Assembly: GCF_020906515.1 (NCBI RefSeq)
Contig: NC_085852.1
Span: forward strand, 2,480,001-2,544,000
Source of the DNA: Vanrija pseudolonga
Taxonomy: Eukaryota; Basidiomycota; Tremellomycetes; Trichosporonales; Trichosporonaceae
Length of the DNA: 64,000 nt
Reading direction: 5' to 3'
In this document: positions 54,395 to 64,000 of the stretch, one piece after another
Position numbering within the stretch: the first letter of the stretch is position 1
Layout: each line of letters opens with the position of its first letter
The notes under the pieces: generated by a model
Databases searched by the model: none
The model's input: only the letters and a program-made list of their open reading frames with translations
Told to the model about the DNA's origin: nothing
Program-made: the position numbers and the translations under genes

Positions 54395-56482
54395 CTAGAG
54401 GATGCTGACGAGCCAGGCGGCCGCGGCGAGCGCAGTGACGACCCCAGCGGGCACGGCGCGGCGCCCCGCGGCGCCAGTCTCGATATACGAGCTAAAGTTG
54501 CACGGTTTCCTGCTGTCAGCCCGCTGGGCACACTCCACCCACTCACGTGTGCTTCGCTGTAATCGGTACTGGGATCCAGCCGTACACCAGCCCGAGGGAG
54601 AAGGACCAGTCGGCCGCGGCCTCGGTGTTCCAACAGCAGAACGTCCAGCCGGACTGCGAGCGCGCGTCAGCACCTTCCCAGTTCCCCAGCTGCAACCTAC
54701 CCCTGCCGCCTCATACACGTATGTCTGCGTCTCGAACCCGACCCCCATCTGGCGGGTATACTCTGCGCCAAACGCACCGGGGTTGTTCCCGCTCTTGTCT
54801 GCACACGAGCCAGGATACCGCACAGCCGACGCGTTGTCGTACCGCGCGCCGACGCCGCGGCCGTTCAGCCAGGCCGCGCAGTCGGTCGTGGCCGCCGTCA
54901 TCTCGGCCACGGTCCACAGGTTGTGGTTTGAGCGTGTGAGCGTGTCGTTCCACCCGCACGTCCAGCGCAGGTTGTCAGTCGCGCCGTATTGGAGCGTTGT
55001 GGCGTCGAACATTGGCAGGATGGGCTGTGCGAGTAAGCGAGCGTCAGCGAGCGGTCGAGGGGGAGGGCGACAGTGGGAGCGCGGGTTGTGGCAGCCAGCG
55101 TTCAGCCGGTTGCACTCGCGCCTTCGGCCCTCGTTGCAACGCCACTCACCTCGCTGATGCCCACCCCCTGATACTGCGGCGGCTGCATGAACCCGCTCCA
55201 GCTGCCGAGCGGCCCCGCCGACCCGAGCAGCAGGGTAACAGAGCTGACGTTGCGCACGGCAAAGTATGTCTGGTTGTAGTATCCCCTGAGCCACTCGAGC
55301 TGCCACGCTGCGTTGGGCTGGGGGGAGTGGAGCAGCCCGATGGTCGCCACTGCGCCGCCGTACTGCGGCTTGGCGAACTCTGTCGCCACGGCTACGACCG
55401 CCGCGGTCGCGCGGTCAGCGTTCGTCCAGTTCGCGTACCATTCCGCTGTGCCGCGGCGGCCGGACGAGTCGAGCCCGTTCTGCGACCCCGGCGCGCCGTA
55501 CAGGTCGACCATGACCTTGAGGTTGGACGCCGCGGCCCACGTCACTGCTTGCTTGAGGTACTCGAACGCGCCGACGAGGTACGGCTCGCCGTTTGCGAGC
55601 GGGACGAGGGACCAGACTGGCGGCGTCAGAGGGGAACAGCATGCCTATGCCACGCCACTCACACCCTATGGGGATCCGCACCGTGTTCAGCCCGACGCCG
55701 GCGATACTGCGCGTTAGTGGCGCCCCCGTCGCGGCTCGACCTACCTCTGGAAATCGGCGGCCGTGTAAAACCCCTTCCAGTGCACCGCGATCTCCGCGGC
55801 AGGGCACGAGTGGTTGCTCCAGTACTGGCCGTACGTCCACTCGTCGACCGCCCAGTCGGGCTTGGAGGCAAAGAGGGAGGGGGTGATCCAGGGCTGCGGG
55901 TGAGTGAGCGAGCCAAGCCGGTTGGTTGTGTAGGTGCCGATCAAGGACCTGCTTCTGGAACCAGAAGACAGCTACCAGTCCTGAAGCTTCTGCGGCGACT
56001 CACCTCAAGCACGAGCCTGGCGTATGGTGTCAGTAAAAAGTTGTCGGTTGTGAGTTGTGGTCCCGTGCATGGCTTCCTCGCCTTCCTCGTCTTTCCCCGC
56101 CCGATAGTTTGCTCGCCCCCCCTTCGCGAGGGAATATGCCCCGCCCACCCACCCTCGAGCAAGCAAGCTCGCACAGACGCCGCCCACCCACCCACCCTGC
56201 TCGGCGCGAGCAAGACATCGCCCGCTCACCCACCCCTATGATCGCGCAGCGATCAAGAAGAATGCCACCACCCACCCCTCCACCGGCTCCGCCTCCCCCA
56301 CCCCGCACTCACCATCCTCCGAGCGTGACACCTCGGACCTTGTCTTGATTCCACGCGAATGCTGGCGCTTGGATCGTGAAATTTGGATGCAGAGTCGGGT
56401 CGGGCGTTATGGGCGGGCAGTTGTCGGCGCGGGCGACCAGCGCCAGCGCCGCCAGAAGGATGACAAGAAGAACAAGAATCAT
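54395..56482 (-). CDS. GH5 exo-1,3-glucanase-like protein, GPI-anchored, probably inactive
   Basis: Model: complement(54395..54512, 54547..54653, 54701..55024, 55150..55616, 55663..55706, 55745..55893, 56004..56016, 56313..56482), 463 aa, including a 13-base micro-exon that restores '[10 protein letters not shown]'. Signal peptide: 'MILVLLVILLAALALVARAD'. GH5 marks: '[20 protein letters not shown]', 'GLNTVRIPIGFWSL', 'LKVMVDLYGAPGSQNG', 'TTDCAAWLNGRGVGARYDN', 'GWTFCCWNTEAAADWSF'. The C terminus is hydrophobic ('AGVVTALAAAAWLVSIL'), a GPI signal. In active exo-glucanases the acid/base Glu sits in a Leu-Asn-Glu-Pro motif; here the aligned residues 221-224 read Leu-His-Ser-Pro. The usual Asp-Thr-His-His-Tyr motif is also lost ('DATTLQYGA'). 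The nucleophile Glu (about residue 322) seems kept. A cell-wall glucan-binding pseudoenzyme is the likely reading. Confidence 0.82.
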
Positions 56483-57462
56483 GAGTGCGGATGGGATGCG
56501 GCTCAAGAGTGCGGTGGATCGTCTTTATGTACATGCCCCGGTGTGGCTGTGTGGTGCTCTCTGTGTGTCTGTCTGTCGGCGATGTTGCGGTTGTGTAGAC
56601 CAGCCGATCTGCACAATGTATACCGAACCGCTTGTGCGTGTTGTGCGTGCGAGTGATGCACGCCTTCGCGCAGCAGTAGCACCTGCGTTACCATGTCCAT
56701 GTCGTCGTGACATTGTTCGTGGCGCCGCACGGTGCGTGTCGCACAACCTCGCCCCGTCGCGATATGCGGCGGCGTCGGTGCCATCACGCACCGTGCACAG
56801 CGCCACAAAGGGGCGAAGGATCGAAAGGAAGGGCGGACAAACCCCACGTGGCATGGTGTCGCCTTTACCCGACAAGGGACGGGATCAAATAAGTAATTCC
56901 GCGCCCTCCAGCTTTGCGCTTTGCTTTGCTTCGGTGACCGGTCGGTTGGTTGCCCGTGTCTGCCATGTTCCGTGACCGTCGCCGAGGGTGCGACATCGTC
57001 ATGACATGAAGCTGGGCTTGGGCGGGCGGCGGGCAGAAGAAAAGGAGAATGATCACACGACGACGCCTGGAAGCAGAGGACCAACGACTCGCGGCGTCTA
57101 CTATCATGTCATGCATTGCGGCCAGGGGTGCAAGGGGCATGATACACTCGGGGCCGTCTCGCCGTGGCGTTGCCGCGCCGCCCATTCGCCCCAGCACCCA
57201 CGGCTCAACCAACCCACTCATTTCCCAGATTAGGGCCGCTCGGATGCAACGCGCCCTAGTCCGATTACATTTCGCCACAATTCATTAACAATCTAAGTAG
57301 AGAACTTGGACTGGCTGGTAACGCGCAGCAGCACCACAAACCACGCTCCGTCATCCATCCATCAACCCACACCGACTCCCCGACCCCGACCCCTGCAACC
57401 CTCCCCCACCGCCCCATTCCGCGTTTCCGTTTCGTCCTTCTCCCATCGCACACTCCACAACA
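56483..57462. other. Divergent intergenic region
   Basis: About 980 bases between the GH5-like gene (-) and the Zn2Cys6 factor (+). No supported gene; short frames on both strands only. The CAACCC-rich stretch before 57,463 is probably the 5' leader of the factor. Confidence 0.5.
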
Positions 57463-60400
57463 ATGACAATGGGCGAAGACGACATTGACCTCGACTCGGG
57501 CAACGAGCTCGACAACGACGAGCTCGCAGGAGAGGGCCAGGAACCCTCCTCTGGAAAGGGTGAGTCGCCCGCGTGCGGCAGCGTCAGTCGGTCGGACGCC
57601 GCCGTCCGTCAACAAATCTTGCCGAGTGCCGGAGCTTACGCGTCGGTCTAGCTACTCTGAAGCGGTATGTCGATACGTCCAACGCGGGCTACGTGGCTGT
57701 AGACTGGGCTCGGGCACTGGTCCAAGCTACTGCCGCCTTTGCCAGCGCGATCACTGACCCTCGCAGCGGCGATGCATGCTTGGCCTGTCGACGGCGACGA
57801 ATCGTAAGTACGAAGGAAGGGGGAGCCGGTGGAGATCTGGCCGAAGCTCGTCGTCACCGAGGCCAGCGAGCGAGCGCAACCGGGCTGCGAGCCGGGCTGG
57901 AGCTGGGCTACGTGTCGGGTTGATCGACGTGCGCGGCCTCGAGCTCGCGGCCGGTGCTCGAAACCAGTGGACATGTCGAGGGCGCAAAGAGCATCTCACT
58001 AACACCGTTAGCGATGCAACGCAGCCAAGCCTTCATGCGCGACATGCACGCGACTCAAGAAGCAGTGCGTGTACGAGACGGGCAAGTCGACGAGCCGGAT
58101 CGCCGTGCTCAAGCAGCGAATTGGTGAGCTCTCACCAGTTCCCATGGTGCTTGCTAACCCTGCAGCCGAGCTTGAGAACCAGCTCAAGGGTCAGACACCC
58201 GAGTCCAGCGGCCCGTCACCTCCAGTACCGAGCTCGACGACGGAGGCCACCCCCGCGGGGATAAACATTGCCCAGACAATCAACCCCGCATCACTGGGCT
58301 TCACGGCCCAGGGGTTCGGCGTAGAGGCGACGTTCAACAACGCAACACAGCATGTTCAGGCGACGCACACTCACGTCCATGGGCACGTCGGCGGCGACCA
58401 GCGCCAGCAGACATACACGCCCTCGCTCAACTCTACCGCGACAACTACGAGCACTGGCACAAATCATACGACACCAGAGCAGCAGCAGCAATCTCATGAC
58501 CCTCGGTACAATGCCAACGGAACATCGACAGCCGGTTCACGCCAGCTGCCGTATGCGCAGAGCTCCAACCCGCGTCCATTCGGCCCACCCGACCCAAACT
58601 TTGACTTTGACCTGTCATTCCTCGACTACAACGTCACCGACATTTCGCAGTCAATGTTCAACATGGGCACTGGCGCGCCGGTCCCTCCGCACCCAAACAT
58701 GAATTCGAGTATGATGCCACCGCCGCCGGGCCAGGGCCCGCCGCAGCCAATGCCCCAGCCCCGCGTGGTCCCAAAGGACAACCACTGTATCAACAAGAAG
58801 CGCGAGGCGGTGAACCAGATGTCTGCGCAGCGCGGAGACGCTACCAAGGCGGCGCTCGCCATGGGCGACCTTGTCGGAGTGAACGGCGGCTCGGCCCCGT
58901 ACAACAACGGCAATACGCCAGCTACGCCGTTCAAGCACTCGTCCAAGACCCCAGACGAGGATGTTGACGACTTCCACTATCAGGTGCCGACAGAAGAGAT
59001 GTCCATTCTGCCAAACATTCCGCAGGGGCGAGAGCTCGTCGGCGGCTGGTTTGACCCCAACGACGTGCCGCCTCCTGTCCGTGACCATTTGTGAGTAAAT
59101 TGCGGTGAACAGTACTGACCCCAGGCTCGACCTCTTCTTCTCGCGCAACGCGGCCAACCTCGTCGTCGATCTCACCCTTCACCTGCCGCGGTTCTACATG
59201 CGCCTGACCCTCCCGCCGTCCAAGCGCCCACACCCGGGTCTCTTGTACTCCATCTACGCCACAGCCGCGCGCATGTCGACGCAGCCAGGCATCAAGCAGC
59301 TCGAGTCGCAGTTCTTTGAGATTGCCGACAAGCAGCTGCGGATTTCGGTCGCCAACCACGACAGGTTGCTCGATACGGTGCGAGGGATGACCCTGCTCAC
59401 GAGCTATCTCTTCGCCAAGGAGAAGTACAGCTTGGGGTATCACATGTGCGGTGCGGCGGTGCGGTGAGTGGCTAGGATATCCACAATTGTGTAAGCCGCT
59501 GACCACTCAGCCTCGCCATTGCCTGCGGCCTCGACCGCATCCCCTCGTCAGTGTGGTCTGCACCTCCGCCGTTCAACGCAGCCATTCACTGCACATTACG
59601 CACCGGCGGATACTCTATCCCCCCACCCGACGACCCCGTTGAGCTCGCCGAGCGCATCTACGCCTTTTGGTCCGTTTACGAGGTCGATCTCTGCACGGCC
59701 ATCGCCTACCTGTGGCACACTGGTCTTCCGATCGAGGACGTGCGCACACCATTCCCGCGTCCGCTGTTCGAATACGAGCTGGGTCTGGTCTCGGTTCAGG
59801 ACGACATTTCGCTCCAGTCGCTGCTTGACCCGCCACCGTCGGGACTCAGCCGTAGCGCCGACTCGTCGTTCATCGTACTGCGAATGAAGGCACTTACACT
59901 GCTCGCCAGGGTTCTCAAGCTGAGGCAAGAGCGACCCGAGGTCGACTCGCCGCCGTCGCCATCAGCCGGCCCGCCTACGTGCTCGTACCCTGGCTCACCA
60001 GCCCCCGCGTTCGCGACTCACCCCGCCGGCTTTGTTCGCATCAAGCGTGCGCTCGACAACTACGCGGCGCAGCTGCCGCAGGAGCACAAGGCCCCGTGGC
60101 AGTGGGACGAGGGGGACAACATGATGATGCCGCGTGTGGCCATCTCGCGCGAGTCGTCTGTCCTACACTTCCTCCTCGGCAACGCGTACATGCAGCTGTG
60201 GAATGTCCGATCGCTCGACGCGGACAATGCAGTCGCGCTGCTCGTCGCCCGTCGCCTGGTCAACGTCATGTACTTGTTCCAGACGGAGCCCATGTCGACG
60301 GGCTACGACATTTTCATGATTACCATCTGGAACGAAGTGGCCATGGTGCTCGTGCGTGAAGTCAAGCGGCTGTCGCACATCGGCGACCGGGCGCGCGCGG

Positions 60401-60660
60401 CCGAGGTCGACTCGGACCTCGGCGTCGCCATCGCTGCGATGAAGAAGTGGGGCGACGTGGACATCTCCAACCAGCACGACGGGTCGGACATTGCGGCCAT
60501 CAACGGCAAGATGCTTGAGCAGCTGCGGCTCATGTCGGAGGAGGACTGGGCCGAGGCGATGGTCGAGTCGTCGAGGAGGTTTGGAGGAACGGGTGGGGAC
60601 TCGGCTGGGTGCGAGATTCCGCCAGTCGCGATTGACCGGGCGAGAGGTGGTGTTGTGTAG
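57463..60660 (+). CDS. Zn2Cys6 fungal transcription factor
   Basis: Model: join(57463..57559, 57652..57664, 57767..57803, 58012..58123, 58166..59090, 59125..59463, 59511..60660), 890 aa, seven exons including one of 13 bases. After an acidic N terminus, the binuclear zinc cluster reads Cys41-x2-Cys44-x6-Cys51-x6-Cys58-x2-Cys61-x6-Cys68 ('CLACRRRRIRCNAAKPSC', 'ATCTRLKKQC'). It is split over two exons and followed by a coiled coil ('RIAVLKQRIAELENQLKG'). A Pro/Gln/Asn/Thr-rich linker leads to the fungal-specific middle homology domain ('LDLFFSRNAANLVVDLTLHL', 'AARMSTQPGIKQLESQFF', 'LAIACGLDRIPSSVW', 'AERIYAFWSVYEVDLCTAIA'). It binds DNA as a dimer and regulates transcription; target genes cannot be read from sequence. 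The adjacent nitrogen genes are candidates only by position. Confidence 0.9.
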
Positions 60661-60816
60661 CGGTCGCGTCTGCGTAATGTGTTCCAGAGTTGCACCGAGA
60701 CATGTTCCAAGCCGACTATATCTGTACCATAGACTGTACCAGCTTGCGTGAGTGGCCCAGGATGTATATTGTCTGGAGTACAGGGTAGTATGTGCATATG
60801 CTATGGTTGGAGTTGG

Positions 60817-62244
60817 CTACAGGAGTTGTCCCTTGGTCGGGGCGGCCAGCGACCCAGTGGCGTCGCTCGCGTCCCAGACGACCTCGCCGCGGAGGTAAGT
60901 CTTCTCGACGCGTCCCTTGAGCGTCTTGCCGATATACGCCGACTGCTTGTTGCGGAAGAGGAGGTCGTCGCGGGTGATCTCGACCGAGGCGGCGGGGTCA
61001 AAGACGGCAAAGTCGGCGTCGGCGCCTGGCACGATCGATCCCTTGCGGCCCGCGAGGCCGACCTGGCCTGCCTGCGCGGACGAGAGCCAGTGCACGATGC
61101 GGGGGAGGGGGATATCGGCGCCAAACTCTGTCCACAGGAGCGGCAGGCCAAAGCCCAGCCCGCTGACGCCGCCCCACGCGCTCATAAAGTCCCCCTTCTT
61201 CAGCTCGGGCGTGCACGGCGAGTGGTCGCTCACGACGTAGTCGATCGTGCCGTCCGCCACGGCGGCGCGCAGCAGGCGCCGGTTCGCCTCGGACCGGATG
61301 GGCGGGCAGCACTTGTAGCTCGTTGCGTTGTCCGGGATGGCCTCGGACGAGAGGGTGAGGTAGTGGAAGCACGTCTCGACGGTCAGGTTTTGGACGGGGG
61401 CGCCGCCGTCGGTGCCGGCGCGCGCGGCGCGGATGAGCGGCAGCGCGTCGGCAGCAGAAAGGTGCACGATGTGGAAGCGCAGCGCGGGGCATCGCCTTGC
61501 CAGGGAGAGGATGAGCGCGAGCGCGTCGAGCTCGAGCGACGGCGGGCGCGACGCGAGGAACGTGGAATATGACTCTGGGTGGTCGTGCGTGTGGGTAGCC
61601 GGGTTCTGGTCCAGCTCGGCATGGAACATGACCAGCGCGTTCGTGCCCTCGAGCGCATCGCATGCCGTGATGAGGTCGAGCCCGTCGACGCACGGGAACT
61701 CGTCGACGCCCGACTCGATGAGGAAGCACTTGAACCCTTTCGCGCCGGCCTCCAAGAGCGGCTTGAGGTCGCCGGCGTTACCGGGGATGATGCCGCCCCA
61801 GAAGCCGACGTCGGTGCGGATGCCTGTTGAGAGTGCCGCCGCGCGCTTCTCGCCCAGGTTGGCAACGGTCGTGGTGGGCGGGATCGAGTTGAGCGGCATG
61901 TCGATGAGCGTCGTCACGCCGCCGGCGACGGCCGCCGCCGTGCCGCTCGCGAAGCCTTCCCACGCTGTCCGGCCAGGCTGGTTGAGGTGGACGTGGGAGC
62001 TGAGCGGCGCGTCAGCGCGGAGCCAGTGTGTGCTGGAGGGAGCACGAGGGGGCGCGGGGGGAGCTTACTCGATGAGGCCGGGGAGCAGGACGCGCCCAGC
62101 TGGGATGACGACCGCGTTCGGGACGCTCGACGACACGCCCTCGACGACGGACGCGATCTTGCCTCCCGCCACGGTGATGGTGGCGCCCACTGGCTGCTCG
62201 TGGCCTGGGAGTACGGCCTGGTGCGCGACGATTGTGTAGGACAT
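60817..62244 (-). CDS. DAL1: Allantoinase
   Basis: Model: complement(60817..61999, 62069..62244), 452 aa, one 69-base intron placed just before the metal motif. It hydrolyses allantoin to allantoate in purine-nitrogen recycling. Amidohydrolase marks are all present: 'DSHVHLNQPG' (metal His pair), 'AGAKGFKCFLIESG' (candidate carbamylated Lys), 'MFHAELD' and 'HIVHLSAADALP' (further metal His), and 'DYVVSDHSPC' (catalytic Asp). 'LRGEVVWD' closes the small beta domain. Length is usual for the enzyme. It is divergent from agmatine deiminase across 301 bases that contain GATAAG, a GATA-factor site typical of nitrogen-repressed genes. A TATATA box lies 52-57 bases upstream. Confidence 0.93.
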
Positions 62245-62545
62245 GGCTACGTGTTTGGGGAGACAGAAACAGCAAGGTCAAATGGCCATCATTGCTATAT
62301 AGCATGTGAGACACTGCCGATAAGAGTCTTGTGGCGCCGAGGCACGATAGGACGGTTAAAGCCGGTGATATCGGGGAACGACAGTCACTCGACGTCACTG
62401 TTGGCTGGCCAGGCTGGGTGCTGCGTGCTCGTTTAACGGCAGCGCCGACCAGCCCCCATGTAGCGCGACATGCAACAGACGGATACACCGACTGCGCCTG
62501 CTCTCACGACCGACCACCACACTAACCACACCCACACCCACACCC
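62245..62545. promoter_or_regulatory. Shared divergent promoter with GATA motifs
   Basis: A 301-base space between allantoinase (-) and agmatine deiminase (+). It contains TATATA at 62,296-62,301 (suited to allantoinase), GATAAG at 62,319-62,324, GATAGG at 62,346-62,351 and a GATATC near 62,368. GATAAG is the core of AreA/Gat1-type nitrogen regulators. A CA-rich stretch precedes the agmatine deiminase ATG. Regulation is inferred from motifs only. Confidence 0.5.
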
Positions 62546-63643
62546 ATGCCCCGCTGGCTCGTCCGCGTCGTCGACCGGGCCGCGGACGCCGTCGACGCCG
62601 TGCTCGAGCCGCGCGACGACGCCGACTCGCCATGGACCATGCCCGACGAGGGCGAGCCGCACGCGCGCACCTGGATGAGCTTTGGCGCGAGCAAGAAGAT
62701 CTGGGGGTCGCGCCTCTTGCCGCTCGTACAGCGCAACCTCATCGCCATCGCAAGCGCCATCGCGCAGTTTGAGCCTGTCACGCTGCTGTGTCGGCCGGAA
62801 GACATCCCCACCGCCCAGGGCTTGCTGGCGCCGAACCCAAACGGCAACATCACGCTGCTTGCCGTCCCCGTCGACGACCTGTGGGTACGCGACTATGGCT
62901 GCGTGTTCGTGCGCCGTGGGCGCGAGACGGCCGGCGTCGACTTCAACTTTAACGGCTGGGGCGAGAAGCAGGGGTGTAATCGGGACGCGGGCGTCGCCAA
63001 GGCCATGTGCGACACGGCCCGGGTCAACCACCTGACAACCGACATCTGCCTCGAGGGCGGCGGTATCGAGGTCGACGGGCGCGGCACGGCGATCGTCACC
63101 GAGTCGTGCGTGCTCAACAAGAACCGGAACCCGAAGTGGACGAAGCAGGACATCGAGGAGGAGCTGGGGTACCTCCTCGGCGTGCGCAAGGTCATCTGGC
63201 TGCCAGGCATCAAGGGCAAGGACATTACGGACGGCCATACGGATTTCTACGCGCGCTTCGCGAGCCCCGGGGTCGTCGTCGCGGCGCTCGACAACGACCC
63301 CGAGAGCTTCGACTACAAGGTGACGCGGAAACACCTCGACATCCTCCGCGGCGCGACCGACGCCAACGGGCAGCGGCTCAACGTCGTCACGCTCGCGGCG
63401 CCGACACAGGTCCGCCCGCAGTGGCGCCACGACGACGAGTTCAGCGCAGGCTACGTCAACTTCTATGTGTGTAATGGCGGCGTTGTCGCGCCGCAGTTTG
63501 GCGACGCCGCGGCCGACGAGGCCGCGCGCCAGACCCTCCAGCGCTTGTTCCCCACCCGCCGCGTCGTGCAGGTCGAGATTGACGGCCTCGCTGCCGGCGG
63601 CGGGGGCATCCACTGCGCTACGCAGCAGGAGATTGTGCATTAG
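62546..63643 (+). CDS. Agmatine deiminase (Porphyromonas-type peptidylarginine deiminase family)
   Basis: A single exon of 365 codons. The enzyme converts agmatine to N-carbamoylputrescine and ammonia. Marks: 'PDEGEPHARTWMSFG' at the N terminus, 'PVDDLWVRDYGCVFV', 'DFNFNGWGEK', 'LEGGGIEVDGRGTAIVTESC', 'DITDGHTDFYARF', and the C-terminal 'GGGGIHCATQQEI' with the catalytic Cys at about residue 357. All expected active-site segments (WxRD, EGG, DGHxD, GGxHCxTQQ) are intact and length is typical. The lack of introns is unusual beside its neighbours and may hint at horizontal origin, as this family is mostly bacterial and plant, but codon use looks like the rest of the window. It shares a promoter region with allantoinase. 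Confidence 0.92.
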   Translation: MPRWLVRVVDRAADAVDAVLEPRDDADSPWTMPDEGEPHARTWMSFGASKKIWGSRLLPLVQRNLIAIASAIAQFEPVTLLCRPEDIPTAQGLLAPNPNGNITLLAVPVDDLWVRDYGCVFVRRGRETAGVDFNFNGWGEKQGCNRDAGVAKAMCDTARVNHLTTDICLEGGGIEVDGRGTAIVTESCVLNKNRNPKWTKQDIEEELGYLLGVRKVIWLPGIKGKDITDGHTDFYARFASPGVVVAALDNDPESFDYKVTRKHLDILRGATDANGQRLNVVTLAAPTQVRPQWRHDDEFSAGYVNFYVCNGGVVAPQFGDAAADEAARQTLQRLFPTRRVVQVEIDGLAAGGGGIHCATQQEIVH

Positions 63644-63995
63644 GCTGGCGTCGGCGTGTAGCAGTAGCAGTTAGCCCTTGTAGTAGTAGTAGTCGCGCGT
63701 CTCGTTGTTGCTCTGACGTATGCAGTGGTTGTAGCAAGTCACGCAAAGTCGGCGTGTCGGCGCGTGCGGGTGGATTATGCCCGATGCCACCCGACTGGCT
63801 GATTGGAAGACGCGCAGTTGCTCCGAATCCCCACCCCACCCTGGACACTTCCTCTCCCCCAACCACAGCCGCCAGCACGGCAACCCAATCATACCCTAAC
63901 CGACGTTGCCCCCCCTCTCTGCTCCCCTTCATCACCCCCGAATTCGCCCTTCTCTCACCTTCCTCTTCATCCATCTCTCTTCACAAAACACCAAA
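63644..63995. other. Intergenic before a possible gene start
   Basis: About 350 bases. The last 150 are pyrimidine-rich with CACCAAA immediately before an ATG at 63,996, which looks like a 5' leader and start of a further plus-strand gene cut off by the window end; only 'ATGTT' is visible. Confidence 0.3.
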
Positions 63996-64000
63996 ATGTT

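Noticed and set aside
62522-63640. 372-codon minus-strand frame opposite agmatine deiminase
   Set aside because: Antisense shadow; the sense frame carries all agmatine deiminase motifs.
1-64000. CRISPR arrays, LTR or other virus-like elements, rRNA genes
   Set aside because: I looked for regularly spaced direct repeats, reverse transcriptase or integrase motifs, long terminal repeats and conserved rRNA segments and saw none.

Overview
This window reads as nuclear DNA of a GC-rich basidiomycete yeast. Coding regions are interrupted by many short introns (mostly 34-60 bases, GT...AG, usually with a CTGAC or CTAAC branch motif). A cluster of CPL1-like cysteine-rich secreted proteins, a family best known from Cryptococcus, points to Tremellomycetes. 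A Trichosporonales relative is my best guess, but it is inference only. No rRNA, CRISPR, plasmid, virus-like or bacterial signal was seen. Where I could follow splicing, exon joins were checked by reading frame; all gene models are otherwise untested.

Layout. 0.2-1.4 kb: leucine-rich-repeat gene LRR-A (-). 1.4-7.5 kb: gene-poor stretch holding at least four copies of a tRNA-derived SINE-like repeat. 7.5-9.8 kb: LRR-B (+). 10.06-10.24 kb: tRNA-Arg(ACG) and tRNA-Ala(CGC) in tandem. 10.6-12.5 kb: MFS sugar transporter (-). 14.1-18.4 kb: LRR-C and LRR-D (+). 19-21.3 kb: proline-rich protein with a heptad-repeat helix. 21.4-22.5 kb: MDR oxidoreductase (-). 22.9-24.3 kb: LRR-E (-). 25-26.3 kb: lipid-droplet hydrolase. 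26.6-26.8 kb: a second Arg-Ala tRNA pair (-). 27.6-34.1 kb: tandem array of four CPL1-like genes, two intact and two decayed. 35.1-36.6 kb: UNC93-like transporter. 37.1-38.6 kb: old yellow enzyme. 38.8-39.1 kb: small membrane protein. 41.2-42.5 kb: LRR-F. 42.8-43.5 kb: ALG14. 43.7-48.0 kb: intron-rich ZIP4/SPO22 meiosis gene (-). 48.8-51.1 kb: FHA protein with a tail anchor. 51.3-52.6 kb: alpha/beta hydrolase (-). 53.1-54.3 kb: mitochondrial-type J protein. 54.4-56.5 kb: GH5 exoglucanase-like protein (-) lacking the expected catalytic Asn-Glu. 57.5-60.7 kb: Zn2Cys6 transcription factor. 60.8-62.2 kb: allantoinase (-). 62.5-63.6 kb: agmatine deiminase (+). A new gene may start at 63,996.

Main points. 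(1) Six members of one unfamiliar LRR family lie in 64 kb. They share exon structure, a conserved RN-x2-L...P-x-RI block and an F-box-like motif placed after the LRRs instead of before them. (2) A tRNA-derived SINE-like family lies in the gene-poor stretch. (3) A CPL1-like array with about 2 kb units is undergoing birth and decay. (4) A duplicated dicistronic tRNA Arg-Ala pair carries two different Ala anticodons. (5) The GH5 protein is probably catalytically dead. (6) Allantoinase and agmatine deiminase are divergent, sharing a promoter with GATA motifs, which suggests a joint nitrogen-scavenging role.
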